Positions 53,837 to 63,702 of a stretch of DNA of 64,000 nt are shown here, in pieces. Source of the stretch: Bacillus sp. BA3 (GTDB lineage: Bacteria; Bacillota; Bacilli; Bacillales; DSM-1321); assembly GCA_002835675.1 (NCBI GenBank), contig PIZR01000002.1:595141-659140 (forward strand), in the 5' to 3' direction. Under the pieces are notes generated by a model, which worked only from the letters and a program-made list of their open reading frames with translations, was not told the DNA's origin and ran no database searches. The translations under genes were made by a program, and so were the position numbers. The stretch's first letter is position 1. Every line of letters starts with the position of its first letter.

Positions 53837-55399
53837 ATGTCCAAATTTTTAAAAGGGACGCTGATTTTATTAATCGCAAGCCTGATTACACGGGTTCTTG
53901 GTTTCATTAACCGCATTGTCATCGCCCGCTTCATCGGCGAAGAAGGCGTTGGTTTATATATGATGGCTTTACCGACCCTCTTTCTCGTCGTGAACATAAC
54001 CCAGTTAGGCCTGCCAATCGCCATTTCGAAATACGTGGCTGAAGCAAATGCCAGAGGTGATGAACGGAAAATCAAGAAAATCCTTGTCGTCTCTTTGGCT
54101 TGCACCTTTACTCTATCGATGATTTTCACTCCTGCGATGCTGCTTTTCGCACCGGCTCTCTCAGAATACCTATTCACTGATAAACGGACTGTATGGCCGC
54201 TCATGGCGATTGCCCCTATCGTACCGATCATCGCCATATCTTCCGTACTGCGCGGTTATTTCCAAGGCAAGCAAAATATGAAGCCATTCGCTTTCTCACA
54301 AGTTATCGAACAGGTGGCCCGAATCACTTTCATAGCTGTCCTGACAAAGGCCTTTTTGCCATATGGAATCGAATATGCTGCAGCCGGGGCGATGTTCGCA
54401 TCGATTATCGGTGAGCTTGTATCTCTCATCTACTTATTGACCAGCTTTAAATTAAAGAAACATTTTAAGTTCAGAAAGGGTTTCTTCAAGAATGTCAAAT
54501 CCGGAAAAGGAACGTTCACCGAATTGATGGGAATTGCCCTTCCTTCCACCGGAAGCAGGATGATTGGATCGGTTTCATGGTTTTTCGAACCGATAGTGGT
54601 CGCCCAGAGTTTGGCACTCGCCGGAGTCACCGCGGCCGCAGCCACAAGTCAATACGGGGAGCTGACAGGGTACGCCCTGCCTTTACTCATGCTTCCTTCC
54701 TTCGTTACGTCATCATTGGCGACGGCACTTGTCCCGGCAGTGAGCGAAGCCCGTACGACCGGAAACTTTTCACTCGTTGAACACAGGCTTCAGCAGGCAC
54801 TGAAAATCACCTTTATCACAGGCTGTTTAGCTATCGTCATTCTGTTCATCTTTGCCGAACCGATTTTACAAGTCATGTATGGCTCTTCGCATGCTGCCGT
54901 TTTCATTAAATTCCTGGCACCCTTTTTCATCCTTTATTACTTTCAATATCCGCTGCAATCCATGCTGCAAGCACTGGATCTTGCAAAGGCAGCAATGTTC
55001 AACAGCCTGGCAGGTAACATCCTTAAAATCGGTGTGATCTGGCTGCTGGCGTCAAAGGAAAGTTTCGGGATCATGGGCGCCGCAATCGGGATAGCCGTCG
55101 GTACGATGCTCGTTACCTTCCTGCATTTTTCAACTGTACTGAAGGTCGTCCCTTTCACGCTTCATTTCCGCAGCTATATGTCAGCATTGGTCCTTGCCTT
55201 AATTTCCGGGTGGGGCGGTTATTATCTTTATCAATTCCCGCTCTCCTCACAGCCTCTTGGCATACGGCTTTTGCTTTCCGTGACGGTCGTTATCCTGCTG
55301 TTCACATTTTTCCTGCTCATGACCGGCAGCATAAAAAAGGCGGATCTGATCAGGATTCCTGTAGTGGGCGGCTTTTTATCAAAATTCGCTTGGAAATAA
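53837..55399 (+). CDS. spoVB: Stage V sporulation protein B (MOP-type flippase)
   Basis: A 520-residue membrane protein with about 14 hydrophobic segments. It is needed for spore cortex formation in B. subtilis and belongs to the MurJ/Wzx-like exporters of lipid-linked precursors. The N-terminus MSKFLKGTLILLIASLITRV and GFINRIVIARFIGEEGVGLY are typical of SpoVB. GGGAGGGAG lies 6 bp before the ATG; the frame extends 15 codons further but without a site. It is divergent from comN. Confidence 0.95.
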   Translation: MSKFLKGTLILLIASLITRVLGFINRIVIARFIGEEGVGLYMMALPTLFLVVNITQLGLPIAISKYVAEANARGDERKIKKILVVSLACTFTLSMIFTPAMLLFAPALSEYLFTDKRTVWPLMAIAPIVPIIAISSVLRGYFQGKQNMKPFAFSQVIEQVARITFIAVLTKAFLPYGIEYAAAGAMFASIIGELVSLIYLLTSFKLKKHFKFRKGFFKNVKSGKGTFTELMGIALPSTGSRMIGSVSWFFEPIVVAQSLALAGVTAAAATSQYGELTGYALPLLMLPSFVTSSLATALVPAVSEARTTGNFSLVEHRLQQALKITFITGCLAIVILFIFAEPILQVMYGSSHAAVFIKFLAPFFILYYFQYPLQSMLQALDLAKAAMFNSLAGNILKIGVIWLLASKESFGIMGAAIGIAVGTMLVTFLHFSTVLKVVPFTLHFRSYMSALVLALISGWGGYYLYQFPLSSQPLGIRLLLSVTVVILLFTFFLLMTGSIKKADLIRIPVVGGFLSKFAWK

Positions 55400-55404
55400 A
55401 ATGA

Positions 55405-55428
55405 ACCGAAGCATTAAAAGGCTTCGGT
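55405..55428. terminator. Bidirectional terminator between spoVB and yrbG
   Basis: ACCGAAGC and GCTTCGGT enclose an 8-base loop between the converging genes, with T-rich flanks. It touches the stop of the minus-strand gene. Confidence 0.75.
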
Positions 55429-56108
55429 CATTTCTTCGTTTCATTTTTATCGATATAAAATTGGCCATCTATGTACCCACAAATCGAAATCTCTTTAATC
55501 TTCGTTTCTCCCAGCTTTTTCAACTGGTGCCGGAGCCAAAAATGATTTTTGCCAATTCTATCGAGATTCCTCTCCTGTATCTCCCCGTCGATTATAAGGG
55601 GATAAGGTGTTTCCTTGGTTTTAGACCTTTTATCTTTGGTATTCTTGATGATCGAAAGCTTCCCGGTAGATTCGAGGATTGCGAATTGCACCTCATTTAA
55701 ATCACTAATTCCCTGTTCTCGCAGCTGGGTCAATAAATCATCGAAAGTATATCGTTGCTTACGCATCGCTTTTTCATCTATTTTCCCTTGATTGATGATG
55801 ATCTGGGGCGTACCGTCCACGATGTTTCGAAATCTAATGCTTTTCAATGAAATGAAAGCCAATATTATTTGGATGAAAGCAAGAACGAACATCGGAATGA
55901 TTTGCCTGAAAAATGGTCTATCCAAATCTTCAAAGGAAAGGACGGCAATGTCCCCGATCATGATGGATACCACTAAATCAAGAATGCTCAATTCCCCAAC
56001 TTCCCGCTTACCCATCATTCGAAAAAGGATTAAGATGACTAGATAGATCACTGTTGTTCTAAAAATAATAGCCAGGATATCCACTTCAATACCACATCCT
56101 TCATCCAT
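55428..56108 (-). CDS. yrbG: DUF421 membrane protein (YrbG/YetF-like)
   Basis: A 226-residue protein with three N-terminal membrane helices (TTVIYLVILILFRMMGKREVG, then two more) and a cytoplasmic DUF421 domain with PLIIDGEIQERNLDRIG and EVQFAILESTGKLSI. Family members affect spore germination and membrane stress, but the biochemical role is unknown. The start is not certain, as no strong ribosome site lies by the first ATG; a GTG eight codons later is an alternative. Location next to spoVB is that of yrbG. Confidence 0.88.
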   Translation of the reverse strand: MDEGCGIEVDILAIIFRTTVIYLVILILFRMMGKREVGELSILDLVVSIMIGDIAVLSFEDLDRPFFRQIIPMFVLAFIQIILAFISLKSIRFRNIVDGTPQIIINQGKIDEKAMRKQRYTFDDLLTQLREQGISDLNEVQFAILESTGKLSIIKNTKDKRSKTKETPYPLIIDGEIQERNLDRIGKNHFWLRHQLKKLGETKIKEISICGYIDGQFYIDKNETKK

Positions 56109-56262
56109 AGCATGGCTTGGGAACTGAAAAATTACTCCATATTCTTTTCTAATTTTGCGGGAAGCTTCCTAAACCTGGTCTAAAGGTTCGATATCGGGAA
56201 TATGCTTGTACAAACACATAAACAGGCTATACGTATCAGCCTTTCAAAAAGGAGGAATACCC

Positions 56263-56649
56263 ATCGAAACTAAAAAAATGAGTGTCGCCGTAATTTATGG
56301 CGTAGGCTCCATCTTTGCCATAGCGATGATTGCTAGTTTAATCGTTTCCATCCTTCTTCGTTTTACTTCACTGACGGAATCATCCCTGACATACGTGATC
56401 ATGATTGTGTCCTTTTTATCGCTGTTCATTGGTGGATTCATTTCAGGAGGCAAAGGGAAAAAGCAAGGACTATTCTTGGGCGGGAGCACTGGGCTGCTTT
56501 ATCTGTTGGTCGTGTTCCTTTTTCAATATTTAGGTCACGATGCACTTTTCACCATCAAGCAATGGATATACTATGGCTGTTTCGTGATTACGGCCATGAT
56601 GGGCGGCGTGCTTGGGGTCAACATGAGTTCCGACTCCCGCACCGATTAA
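56263..56649 (+). CDS. yrzE: TIGR04086-type membrane protein (YrzE-like), unusual start
   Basis: A membrane protein with four hydrophobic segments (VAVIYGVGSIFAIAMIASLI, VIMIVSFLSLFIGGFISGG, LFLGGSTGLLYLLVVFLFQ, YYGCFVITAMMGGVLGV). A very strong AAAAAGGAGG is spaced 7 bp before ATC, in frame with the protein, while the first ATG lies 15 bp further on. ATC is given here as the likely start (128 residues); ATG at 56278 gives 123 residues and a TTG at 56206 gives 147. Function unknown; position before yajC is as in B. subtilis. Confidence 0.75.
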   Translation: METKKMSVAVIYGVGSIFAIAMIASLIVSILLRFTSLTESSLTYVIMIVSFLSLFIGGFISGGKGKKQGLFLGGSTGLLYLLVVFLFQYLGHDALFTIKQWIYYGCFVITAMMGGVLGVNMSSDSRTD

Positions 56650-56662
56650 AAAAACAGCAAAA

Positions 56663-56687
56663 AAAACCGGGCACATGGCCCGGTTTT
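56663..56687. terminator. Bidirectional terminator between yrzE and yajC
   Basis: AAAACCGGGC and GCCCGGTTTT pair around a short loop, with A-rich and T-rich flanks serving both strands. Confidence 0.88.
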
Positions 56688-56695
56688 CGTTTGTC

Positions 56696-56980
56696 TTATA
56701 CGGATACTTCCTTATTCGGTGCGCTTTCCGTAATTTCACGGATTGCTGCACGGTCAAAAGTCAGTTTTGTGCCGTCTGGTGATTTAATGACGATTTTCAG
56801 GTCATCGATTGCATCGATTGTTCCGTGCATACCGCCGATAGTAGCAACTTTATCACCTTTTTTCAGACTGCTTTGCATGCTTTGCGTAGCCTTTTGGCGT
56901 TTTTGCTGCGGGCGGATCAATAAGAAATAGAACAATACGAACATTAAAATCAACGGAAGTATTTGTGTTAAAGAACCCAT
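56696..56980 (-). CDS. yajC: Preprotein translocase accessory subunit YajC
   Basis: A 94-residue protein with one N-terminal membrane helix (LTQILPLILMFVLFYFLLI) followed by RPQQKRQKA and the soluble KKGDKVATIGGMHGTI domain, all hallmarks of YajC. It associates with SecDF. It is next to tgt, as in most bacteria. Confidence 0.95.
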   Translation of the reverse strand: MGSLTQILPLILMFVLFYFLLIRPQQKRQKATQSMQSSLKKGDKVATIGGMHGTIDAIDDLKIVIKSPDGTKLTFDRAAIREITESAPNKEVSV

Positions 56981-57022
56981 TCTGTATATTCACTCCTTTC
57001 GCTCATTAAAATATTTATGGAA

Positions 57023-58198
<1,176 letters not shown>

Positions 58199-59227
58199 TT
58201 ACTTAATTAACATTGCATCTCCAAAACTAAAGAACCTGTATTTTTCTTCCACAGCCGTTTCATAGGCATGAAGGACATGCTCCCTGCCCGCAAGTGCAGA
58301 AATCAGCATGATTAAAGTCGATTTGGGCAAATGGAAGTTCGTTATCATCGCATCGATTCCTTTGAACTCATAACCAGGATAAATGAAGATGCTCGTCCAG
58401 CCATTCTCTTCCTTGAAAACCCCATCATTGCGGGACGCAATCGTTTCCAATGTCCTTGTGGACGTAGTGCCGACCGTAATGATTTTCCCGCCTTTTCCTT
58501 TCACATCATTCAGTAATCTGGCAGTGCCTTCCGTCATTTGATAAAATTCGGAATGCATTTCGTGGCTATCAATATCGTCGACACTTACTGGACGGAATGT
58601 ACCAAGCCCGACATGCAGCGTGATGAATGCGATGTGGACACCCATCTCTTTAAGTTTCCCGAGCAAATCCTCCGTAAAATGCAGGCCAGCGGTAGGTGCG
58701 GCTGCAGATCCCCGTTCACGCGCATAAACCGTTTGATAGCGGTCCTGGTCGTCGAGTTGTTCCTTGATGTATGGAGGTAACGGCATTTCGCCAAGCTTCT
58801 CCAGTATTTCATAAAATATGCCTTCATATTTAAATTCAAGGATTCGGCCGCCATGTTCAAGTACACCTGTACAAACGGCACTCAGCTTACCATCGCCAAA
58901 AACGATTGTCGAGCCTTCTTTAATCCGTTTGGCCGGCTTCACAAGCGTTTCCCATACATCATCATGCTCTTGCTTAAGCAGCAAGACTTCTATTTTTGCA
59001 CCCGTTCCTTCTTTACTGCCGTAAAGCCGGGCCGGAAGCACCTTCGTATCATTCAACACCAGGCAATCTCCCGGTTTGATATATTCCGTGATATGGCTGA
59101 ATACATCATGCTGAAGCTTGCCGGTTTCTTTGTCCAGCACCATCAATCTACTGGCTTCCCTATCCTCCAAAGGAACTTGGGCAATCAGTTCCTCCGGTAA
59201 ATGAAAATCAAACATATCCAATTTCAT
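58199..59227 (-). CDS. queA: S-adenosylmethionine:tRNA ribosyltransferase-isomerase
   Basis: A 342-residue enzyme that makes epoxyqueuosine in tRNA by adding the ribosyl part of AdoMet. It starts [20 protein letters not shown] and has [27 protein letters not shown] and [20 protein letters not shown] lies 8 bp before the ATG chosen; a GTG three codons earlier is adjacent to that site and less likely. It is between the DUF2905 gene and tgt. Confidence 0.96.
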   Translation of the reverse strand: MKLDMFDFHLPEELIAQVPLEDREASRLMVLDKETGKLQHDVFSHITEYIKPGDCLVLNDTKVLPARLYGSKEGTGAKIEVLLLKQEHDDVWETLVKPAKRIKEGSTIVFGDGKLSAVCTGVLEHGGRILEFKYEGIFYEILEKLGEMPLPPYIKEQLDDQDRYQTVYARERGSAAAPTAGLHFTEDLLGKLKEMGVHIAFITLHVGLGTFRPVSVDDIDSHEMHSEFYQMTEGTARLLNDVKGKGGKIITVGTTSTRTLETIASRNDGVFKEENGWTSIFIYPGYEFKGIDAMITNFHLPKSTLIMLISALAGREHVLHAYETAVEEKYRFFSFGDAMLIK

Positions 59228-59265
59228 CTGTTCCACTTCCTTACGTGTCTATCAAGCTGTAATCA

Positions 59266-59472
59266 TTATTTAAAACGGCCGATCAAATAAAAAATCGCGG
59301 ACAATACAATACTGACGATGATTGATGTAACGATGGGAAAGTAAAACGTCGTATTCCCCTTTTTCAGAAAAATATCTCCCGGCAGCCTGCCGAGACTGAT
59401 ATATTTCATCGCAAAACCAATCACGAATATTATCACACCCAGAATCATAACCATCTTTGGTATATTCATCAT
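59266..59472 (-). CDS. DUF2905 small membrane protein
   Basis: A 68-residue protein with two membrane helices and the family motif [20 protein letters not shown] between them. Its ATG overlaps the ruvB stop as ATGA, so translation is coupled. The gene is often found with ruvAB and queA in Firmicutes. Function is not known. Confidence 0.88.
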   Translation of the reverse strand: MMNIPKMVMILGVIIFVIGFAMKYISLGRLPGDIFLKKGNTTFYFPIVTSIIVSIVLSAIFYLIGRFK

Positions 59473-60467
59473 TCAGGCATCTCCATTCCGAAATGCTCAT
59501 AAACAAGCTGTGTTGCCATCCGGCCTCTTGGGGTACGCTGAAGAAAACCGACTTGTAACAGATATGGTTCATACACATCTTCGATCGTATGCGCCTCTTC
59601 GCCAATCGTTGCAGCAATCGTTTCCAGACCCACGGGCCCGCCACGGAATTTTTCAATAATCCCTTTAAGTAATTTATGGTCAATATGATCGAGTCCTAAA
59701 CGGTCGACCTGCATTAATTCAAGCGCATAATCGGCAAGCTCGGCCGTTATCGTACCATCGCCGCGTACCTGGGCGAAATCCCTGACCCTCCGTAAAAGCC
59801 GATTGGCTATTCTTGGTGTGCCCCTTGATCTTCTTGCAAGCTCTGCCGCTGCTTGATCATCCATTTCCGTATCCATGATTCTTGCAGTACGGATGATGAT
59901 ATCAGTCAAATGGTTTTCCGTATAATATTCAAGACGGCTCAAAACTCCAAAACGGTCCCTGAGCGGTGCAGACAGTGAGCCTGCACGTGTCGTGGCCCCT
60001 ACGAGGGTAAACGGCGGCAAGTCGATCCTGATCGAACGGGCTTCCGGCCCCTTACCGACTACAATATCCAGACAGAAGTCCTCCATAGCCGGGTATAGCA
60101 CTTCTTCAACGACACGGGGAAGACGATGAATCTCATCAATGAACAATACATCACCCGGTTCAAGTGCACTCAAAATGGCCGCCAGATCTCCCGGCCGCTC
60201 AATGGCGGGACCGGAAGTCGTGCGGATATTCACACCCATTTCATTGGCGATGATGACGGCAAGCGTCGTCTTTCCAAGGCCAGGCGGTCCATATAAAAGT
60301 ACATGATCGAGCGTTTCTTCACGCATCCTTGCCGCTTCGATATATACACTTAAATTCGCTTTCACTTTATCCTGTCCGATATATTGCTTTAAGTTTTGCG
60401 GCCGCAGGCTTTGTTCAAAGGACAGTTCGTTCAAATCGGCTTCCTGATTGAATATTCTCTCCTCCAT
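59469..60467 (-). CDS. ruvB: Holliday junction ATP-dependent helicase RuvB
   Basis: A 332-residue AAA+ motor for branch migration. Walker A is [14 protein letters not shown], Walker [11 protein letters not shown], sensor I VGATTRAG, arginine finger in PLRDRFG, and the C-terminal winged helix has [16 protein letters not shown]. It starts 11 bp after ruvA. Confidence 0.97.
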   Translation of the reverse strand: MEERIFNQEADLNELSFEQSLRPQNLKQYIGQDKVKANLSVYIEAARMREETLDHVLLYGPPGLGKTTLAVIIANEMGVNIRTTSGPAIERPGDLAAILSALEPGDVLFIDEIHRLPRVVEEVLYPAMEDFCLDIVVGKGPEARSIRIDLPPFTLVGATTRAGSLSAPLRDRFGVLSRLEYYTENHLTDIIIRTARIMDTEMDDQAAAELARRSRGTPRIANRLLRRVRDFAQVRGDGTITAELADYALELMQVDRLGLDHIDHKLLKGIIEKFRGGPVGLETIAATIGEEAHTIEDVYEPYLLQVGFLQRTPRGRMATQLVYEHFGMEMPE

Positions 60468-60478
60468 TGCGCCACTCC

Positions 60479-61093
60479 TTATCTTAACATCATTTGCAAT
60501 GCTTTCTTAATATATTGCTCGGTCGTCATATCTTCAGCCTGCAATTTCTTGGCAACCTTTTGGACTTCCTTTTCAGAATAACCAAGAGCCTTCAATGCAA
60601 GAACGGCTTCATCCAATTCCTCTGTATAACCATTTGGACTGAGTGCAGCCGTGACGCCTTCGTTAAACAAGCTTGGAAACGCATCCGGAATTATATTCTC
60701 AAGTTTACCTTTTAAATCGAGGATCATTTGCCGTGCCGTTTTCTTTCCGACTCCCGGGAATTTCACCAAAAACGATTCATCTTCATTTTCGATCGCCTGC
60801 ACCACCTGATCAACCTGGCCTGATGCCAATATGGCTAGAGCACCCTTCGGCCCGATTCCGGTTACATTCAATAATTTTGTGAATAACGCCTTTTCTTGAC
60901 GAGTCTGGAATCCATATAATGCTGCCATATCCTCACGAACATAATGATACAGGTAAACTTGAATTTCTTTCTGGTATTGAGCGGAAAAAATAAAAGGATT
61001 CGGCGTCATCACTTGATATCCGATCCCCCCATTTTCCACAACTATGTATTCAGGCCCAATATAATCGACCTTGCCTTTTATATAATCATACAA
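60479..61093 (-). CDS. ruvA: Holliday junction DNA-binding protein RuvA
   Basis: A 204-residue protein forming tetramers on four-way junctions. It has the N-terminal OB fold ([25 protein letters not shown]), the helix-hairpin-helix blocks [17 protein letters not shown] and [19 protein letters not shown], and the C-terminal domain with [15 protein letters not shown] that contacts RuvB. Confidence 0.97.
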   Translation of the reverse strand: MYDYIKGKVDYIGPEYIVVENGGIGYQVMTPNPFIFSAQYQKEIQVYLYHYVREDMAALYGFQTRQEKALFTKLLNVTGIGPKGALAILASGQVDQVVQAIENEDESFLVKFPGVGKKTARQMILDLKGKLENIIPDAFPSLFNEGVTAALSPNGYTEELDEAVLALKALGYSEKEVQKVAKKLQAEDMTTEQYIKKALQMMLR

Positions 61094-61231
61094 ATTAATT
61101 CTCTCCCTGATTTTGCTGTACCTCTCATTTTATCATAAAAAGGGGGTGTTGTTCATTAAAAGTTATTTCATAGTCTGCAAAGTCCTTTCACATTACTTCC
61201 GGTGTCATTATCATCCATAAAACTATGTTAA

Positions 61232-61349
61232 TTGGAATGGGTATGCGAGACTCCTTCCGGAAATACGCGTCCAAGCGAGACCCCACAGGCAGAAAGGCTC
61301 CGAGGACGGACCGCCCGCAGAAAGCGAGTGCCTGCAGTGGAAATCAACA
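61232..61349. repeat. Dispersed GC-rich repeat, copy C (inverted)
   Basis: Read on the minus strand, this stretch has TTTCCACTGCAGGCACTCGC, GCGGGCGGTCCG and a GGAGTCTCGC end, matching copies A and B in the liv region. It lies between ruvA and bofC, next to a CTGTAGA hairpin, as the others do. Confidence 0.8.
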
Positions 61350-61363
61350 GTTAAATTGTAAAT

Positions 61364-61410
61364 ATAAAAAAACTGTAGACAAACTCCATTATTATCGAGT
61401 TTATCTACAG
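61364..61410 (-). terminator. Terminator after bofC
   Basis: CTGTAGA and TCTACAG together with AAACTC and GAGTTT make a 14-base stem, followed on the minus strand by TTTTTTATA. The same CTGTAG hairpin type accompanies the GC-rich repeats elsewhere. Confidence 0.85.
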
Positions 61411-61433
61411 AAAGGATCGGATATCATCCCACC

Positions 61434-61943
61434 CTAGTTTACCGAATATGGCTCATATTCTTTAATAAGCTGTTTATATTGGTCTTTATTCATGATCGGA
61501 ATCCCTTTTTGCAGTTCCTCCTGCTTGTATGCTTCTAGTTTACCAACGTCTATTTGGTAGAAAGTATGAATGATCTTGGCATGCTCAGGCCTTCCGATAA
61601 AAATGGATAACGTACCATCTTCCCTCATACCAAGGTAACCGTTCGCTTTTAAGAGCGGAGATATGTCATTTTCAATTTTCTTCATGACAATCTGCTCTTC
61701 ATTTTGATCGACTACTTTCCATCCTTCATATTTTGACCAAAAGTCCTCCATCGACCAAATGGTTTCTGTCAATTTCTCTTCACTTAACTCGCCATCCAGA
61801 TACATACGCTGAAGAATGACCTTCCTCTCAATTGGATCATTTTCCTTTTGAACGGTTTCTTCGGCAAAAACGGTTAAGCAAAATGGCAATATGAAAAGCG
61901 TCATGAAAAATTGGATTCTGAGTTGATTAATCAATATACTCAC
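61434..61943 (-). CDS. bofC: Forespore intercompartmental signalling protein BofC
   Basis: A 169-residue secreted protein (signal LRIQFFMTLFILPFCLTVFA) that in B. subtilis acts from the forespore to hold back sigma-K activation through SpoIVB. Family blocks are visible: ILQRMYLDGELSEEK, TIWSMEDFWSKYEGWKVVD, DISPLLKANGYLG and FIGRPEH. Position beside ruvA is that of bofC. Confidence 0.92.
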   Translation of the reverse strand: MSILINQLRIQFFMTLFILPFCLTVFAEETVQKENDPIERKVILQRMYLDGELSEEKLTETIWSMEDFWSKYEGWKVVDQNEEQIVMKKIENDISPLLKANGYLGMREDGTLSIFIGRPEHAKIIHTFYQIDVGKLEAYKQEELQKGIPIMNKDQYKQLIKEYEPYSVN

Positions 61944-62002
61944 CTCTTAAGGCGTTTACTTTTTATGTAGTTTGACCCAAATAAGGATTATTAACCAGAA
62001 AA

Positions 62003-62038
62003 AAATCAAAAAGAGCTGACTCCATATCGGGTCAGCTC
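62003..62038 (-). terminator. Terminator after the coxA-like gene
   Basis: GAGCTGAC and GTCAGCTC pair around a 10-base loop, followed on the minus strand by TTTTTGATTTTTTTC. Confidence 0.85.
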
Positions 62039-62043
62039 ACTAA

Positions 62044-62643
62044 TTATTTCAAGTGATTTTCGTGAATGTTAAGGTTATCGAACATGTCATTGGCATCTAA
62101 AATGATCATTTCCCTCGTGTCGCCATCCCGAAGATTGTTATCAAGTGTCATCGTCCTGAAATAGACACCTTCATCTGTGGTGACATATAGGGTACGGCCA
62201 TTGGTAAGCGGTCCGATTTCCTTCTTGATTCTTTCTTTAACATCTTTTGCTTGGCTGTAGTCATCCAGCAGCAAGGCTACCAGCATTTCGTCTTTCATGA
62301 TGATCGTCCTGGTATCGATGACCGGCTCCACTTTATTGGCGACACCATTGACTTTGTCGGCTAAAGCGCCTTCATAGGAATTATAATAAGATGATCGCGC
62401 CTTAAGCGGTTTACTCTCATGTCCATGGTAGTTACGGTCACTCTTACTGTACGCATCATCTTTATTGTATAAACCTTGCACCATATTCTCATAATTGATG
62501 TTGCGTACCAATGCATCTTTTTCATGGTATCCTGTATCATTCGTGATATTTTCATTTTCCGCTGTATCATTATTAGCACATCCAACCAAACTGACGGCGG
62601 CCAATACCGTACAAAGCGGCTGTGCCCATTTTATTTTCTGCAC
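62044..62643 (-). CDS. coxA: YhcN/YlaJ-family sporulation lipoprotein (CoxA-like)
   Basis: A 199-residue lipoprotein with lipobox LVGC near residue 23 and the YhcN/YlaJ domain (NKVEPVIDTRTIIMKDEMLVA, then GPLTNGRTLYVTTDEGVYFR). In B. subtilis CoxA is a spore cortex protein encoded just after safA, and the place here is equivalent. The start is GTG with GGGAGG 6 bp upstream; the frame extends 31 codons further but without a signal-peptide start. Confidence 0.85.
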   Translation of the reverse strand: MQKIKWAQPLCTVLAAVSLVGCANNDTAENENITNDTGYHEKDALVRNINYENMVQGLYNKDDAYSKSDRNYHGHESKPLKARSSYYNSYEGALADKVNGVANKVEPVIDTRTIIMKDEMLVALLLDDYSQAKDVKERIKKEIGPLTNGRTLYVTTDEGVYFRTMTLDNNLRDGDTREMIILDANDMFDNLNIHENHLK

Positions 62644-62745
62644 CAATAACCCTCCCATTGCAATTGAATGAGCTAAATTCCGCTCATAATTAGCATGGGT
62701 GTCGAACGGGAAATGTACTCTGTAAGATACGGCCAAAAAACCGTT

Positions 62746-63702
62746 TTAATTCCTATTAAGGGAAGAAATCCTTTTTGCCAATTTTTCATTCATCGCCATC
62801 CGCTCCGAAAAACCTTCCACGGACATTTTCCAGACCGAATGAAGCTGGGAAGAACTTTTATTAAGGCGATTCCATTCACGGAAAATATCGGTAGGATAAG
62901 TTAAAGCATATAAAAAGGCCGGGTCTGACTGATACCTTTGCAATTGCGGCACTTCCCACAGATCGGTGGCCGCATCTTCCAAATGATGCGATATTCGATT
63001 TGCATACTGTAAATAATCAATGCACCTCGGGGCATTTGCCATTAAGTCAAAATCGATTAAAGTCAAAGTGCCGTCCGCTCTGCGCAAGAAATTATGGTGG
63101 GCACAATCACCATGAATGATTACTTTCTTTTCCTTATTCCATAAAGACTGATTTTTATCAAACCCCTCTAGCGCCCACTCACCCCATCTAATCCATTCCT
63201 TGATAATATCTTCGGAAACATATTGGCGAACATAAGAAAAGTTCTTTTTAAAAAGTGATAAACGTTCTTTCCACTTTTTTGATTGATTGAATACAGGCGC
63301 GTTAATGGAGAGATGCTCCGACACATCATGAAAGCTTTCCAGTAACTTAATTCCCTCTAAACGGTCCTTATGATTGGAATATTTGAATTTTTTCTTGCTC
63401 GGCGGAAAATAGTCCATACTCCCATACCATTTCCCTTTAAATTCAAAGGGCATTAAATTCTGATGAATATAATACGTTTGATGAAAACCCTTTTGTTTTA
63501 ACAATGAAGTCAATTCTCTTTGCCGATCCCACTTTTCAAAGCTGTCGAATCCTTTAAGGATCATTGGATGACCCTTTTCAAAAGTTATTAAATAGACACT
63601 GCTTTGAATATGTTGGACATTCCTTGGCTTACGATTTAAATAAGAGAGGAGACGAGTGTTAAAAACACTGTCTCCTTGATAATTAGTAGTCATCGCTTTC
63701 AT
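62746..63702 (-). CDS. CotS/YutH-like spore coat protein with aminoglycoside phosphotransferase fold
   Basis: A 318-residue kinase-fold protein. The Brenner-type motif VIIHGDCAHHNFLRRADG and the metal-binding LIDFDLM are both intact, and the N-lobe has SVYLITFEKGHPMILKGF with the candidate ATP-binding lysine. Related CotS, CotI and YutH proteins are coat components in Bacillus, some with protein kinase activity. It starts inside the end of the safA-like gene (20-bp overlap) and precedes coxA, so it belongs to the same spore-envelope unit. Whether it is active is unknown. Confidence 0.84.
   Translation of the reverse strand: MKAMTTNYQGDSVFNTRLLSYLNRKPRNVQHIQSSVYLITFEKGHPMILKGFDSFEKWDRQRELTSLLKQKGFHQTYYIHQNLMPFEFKGKWYGSMDYFPPSKKKFKYSNHKDRLEGIKLLESFHDVSEHLSINAPVFNQSKKWKERLSLFKKNFSYVRQYVSEDIIKEWIRWGEWALEGFDKNQSLWNKEKKVIIHGDCAHHNFLRRADGTLTLIDFDLMANAPRCIDYLQYANRISHHLEDAATDLWEVPQLQRYQSDPAFLYALTYPTDIFREWNRLNKSSSQLHSVWKMSVEGFSERMAMNEKLAKRISSLNRN

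Noticed and set aside
53728..54237. 169-codon minus-strand frame
   Set aside because: It is the complement of the spoVB 5' end; spoVB has clear family similarity and a strong start.
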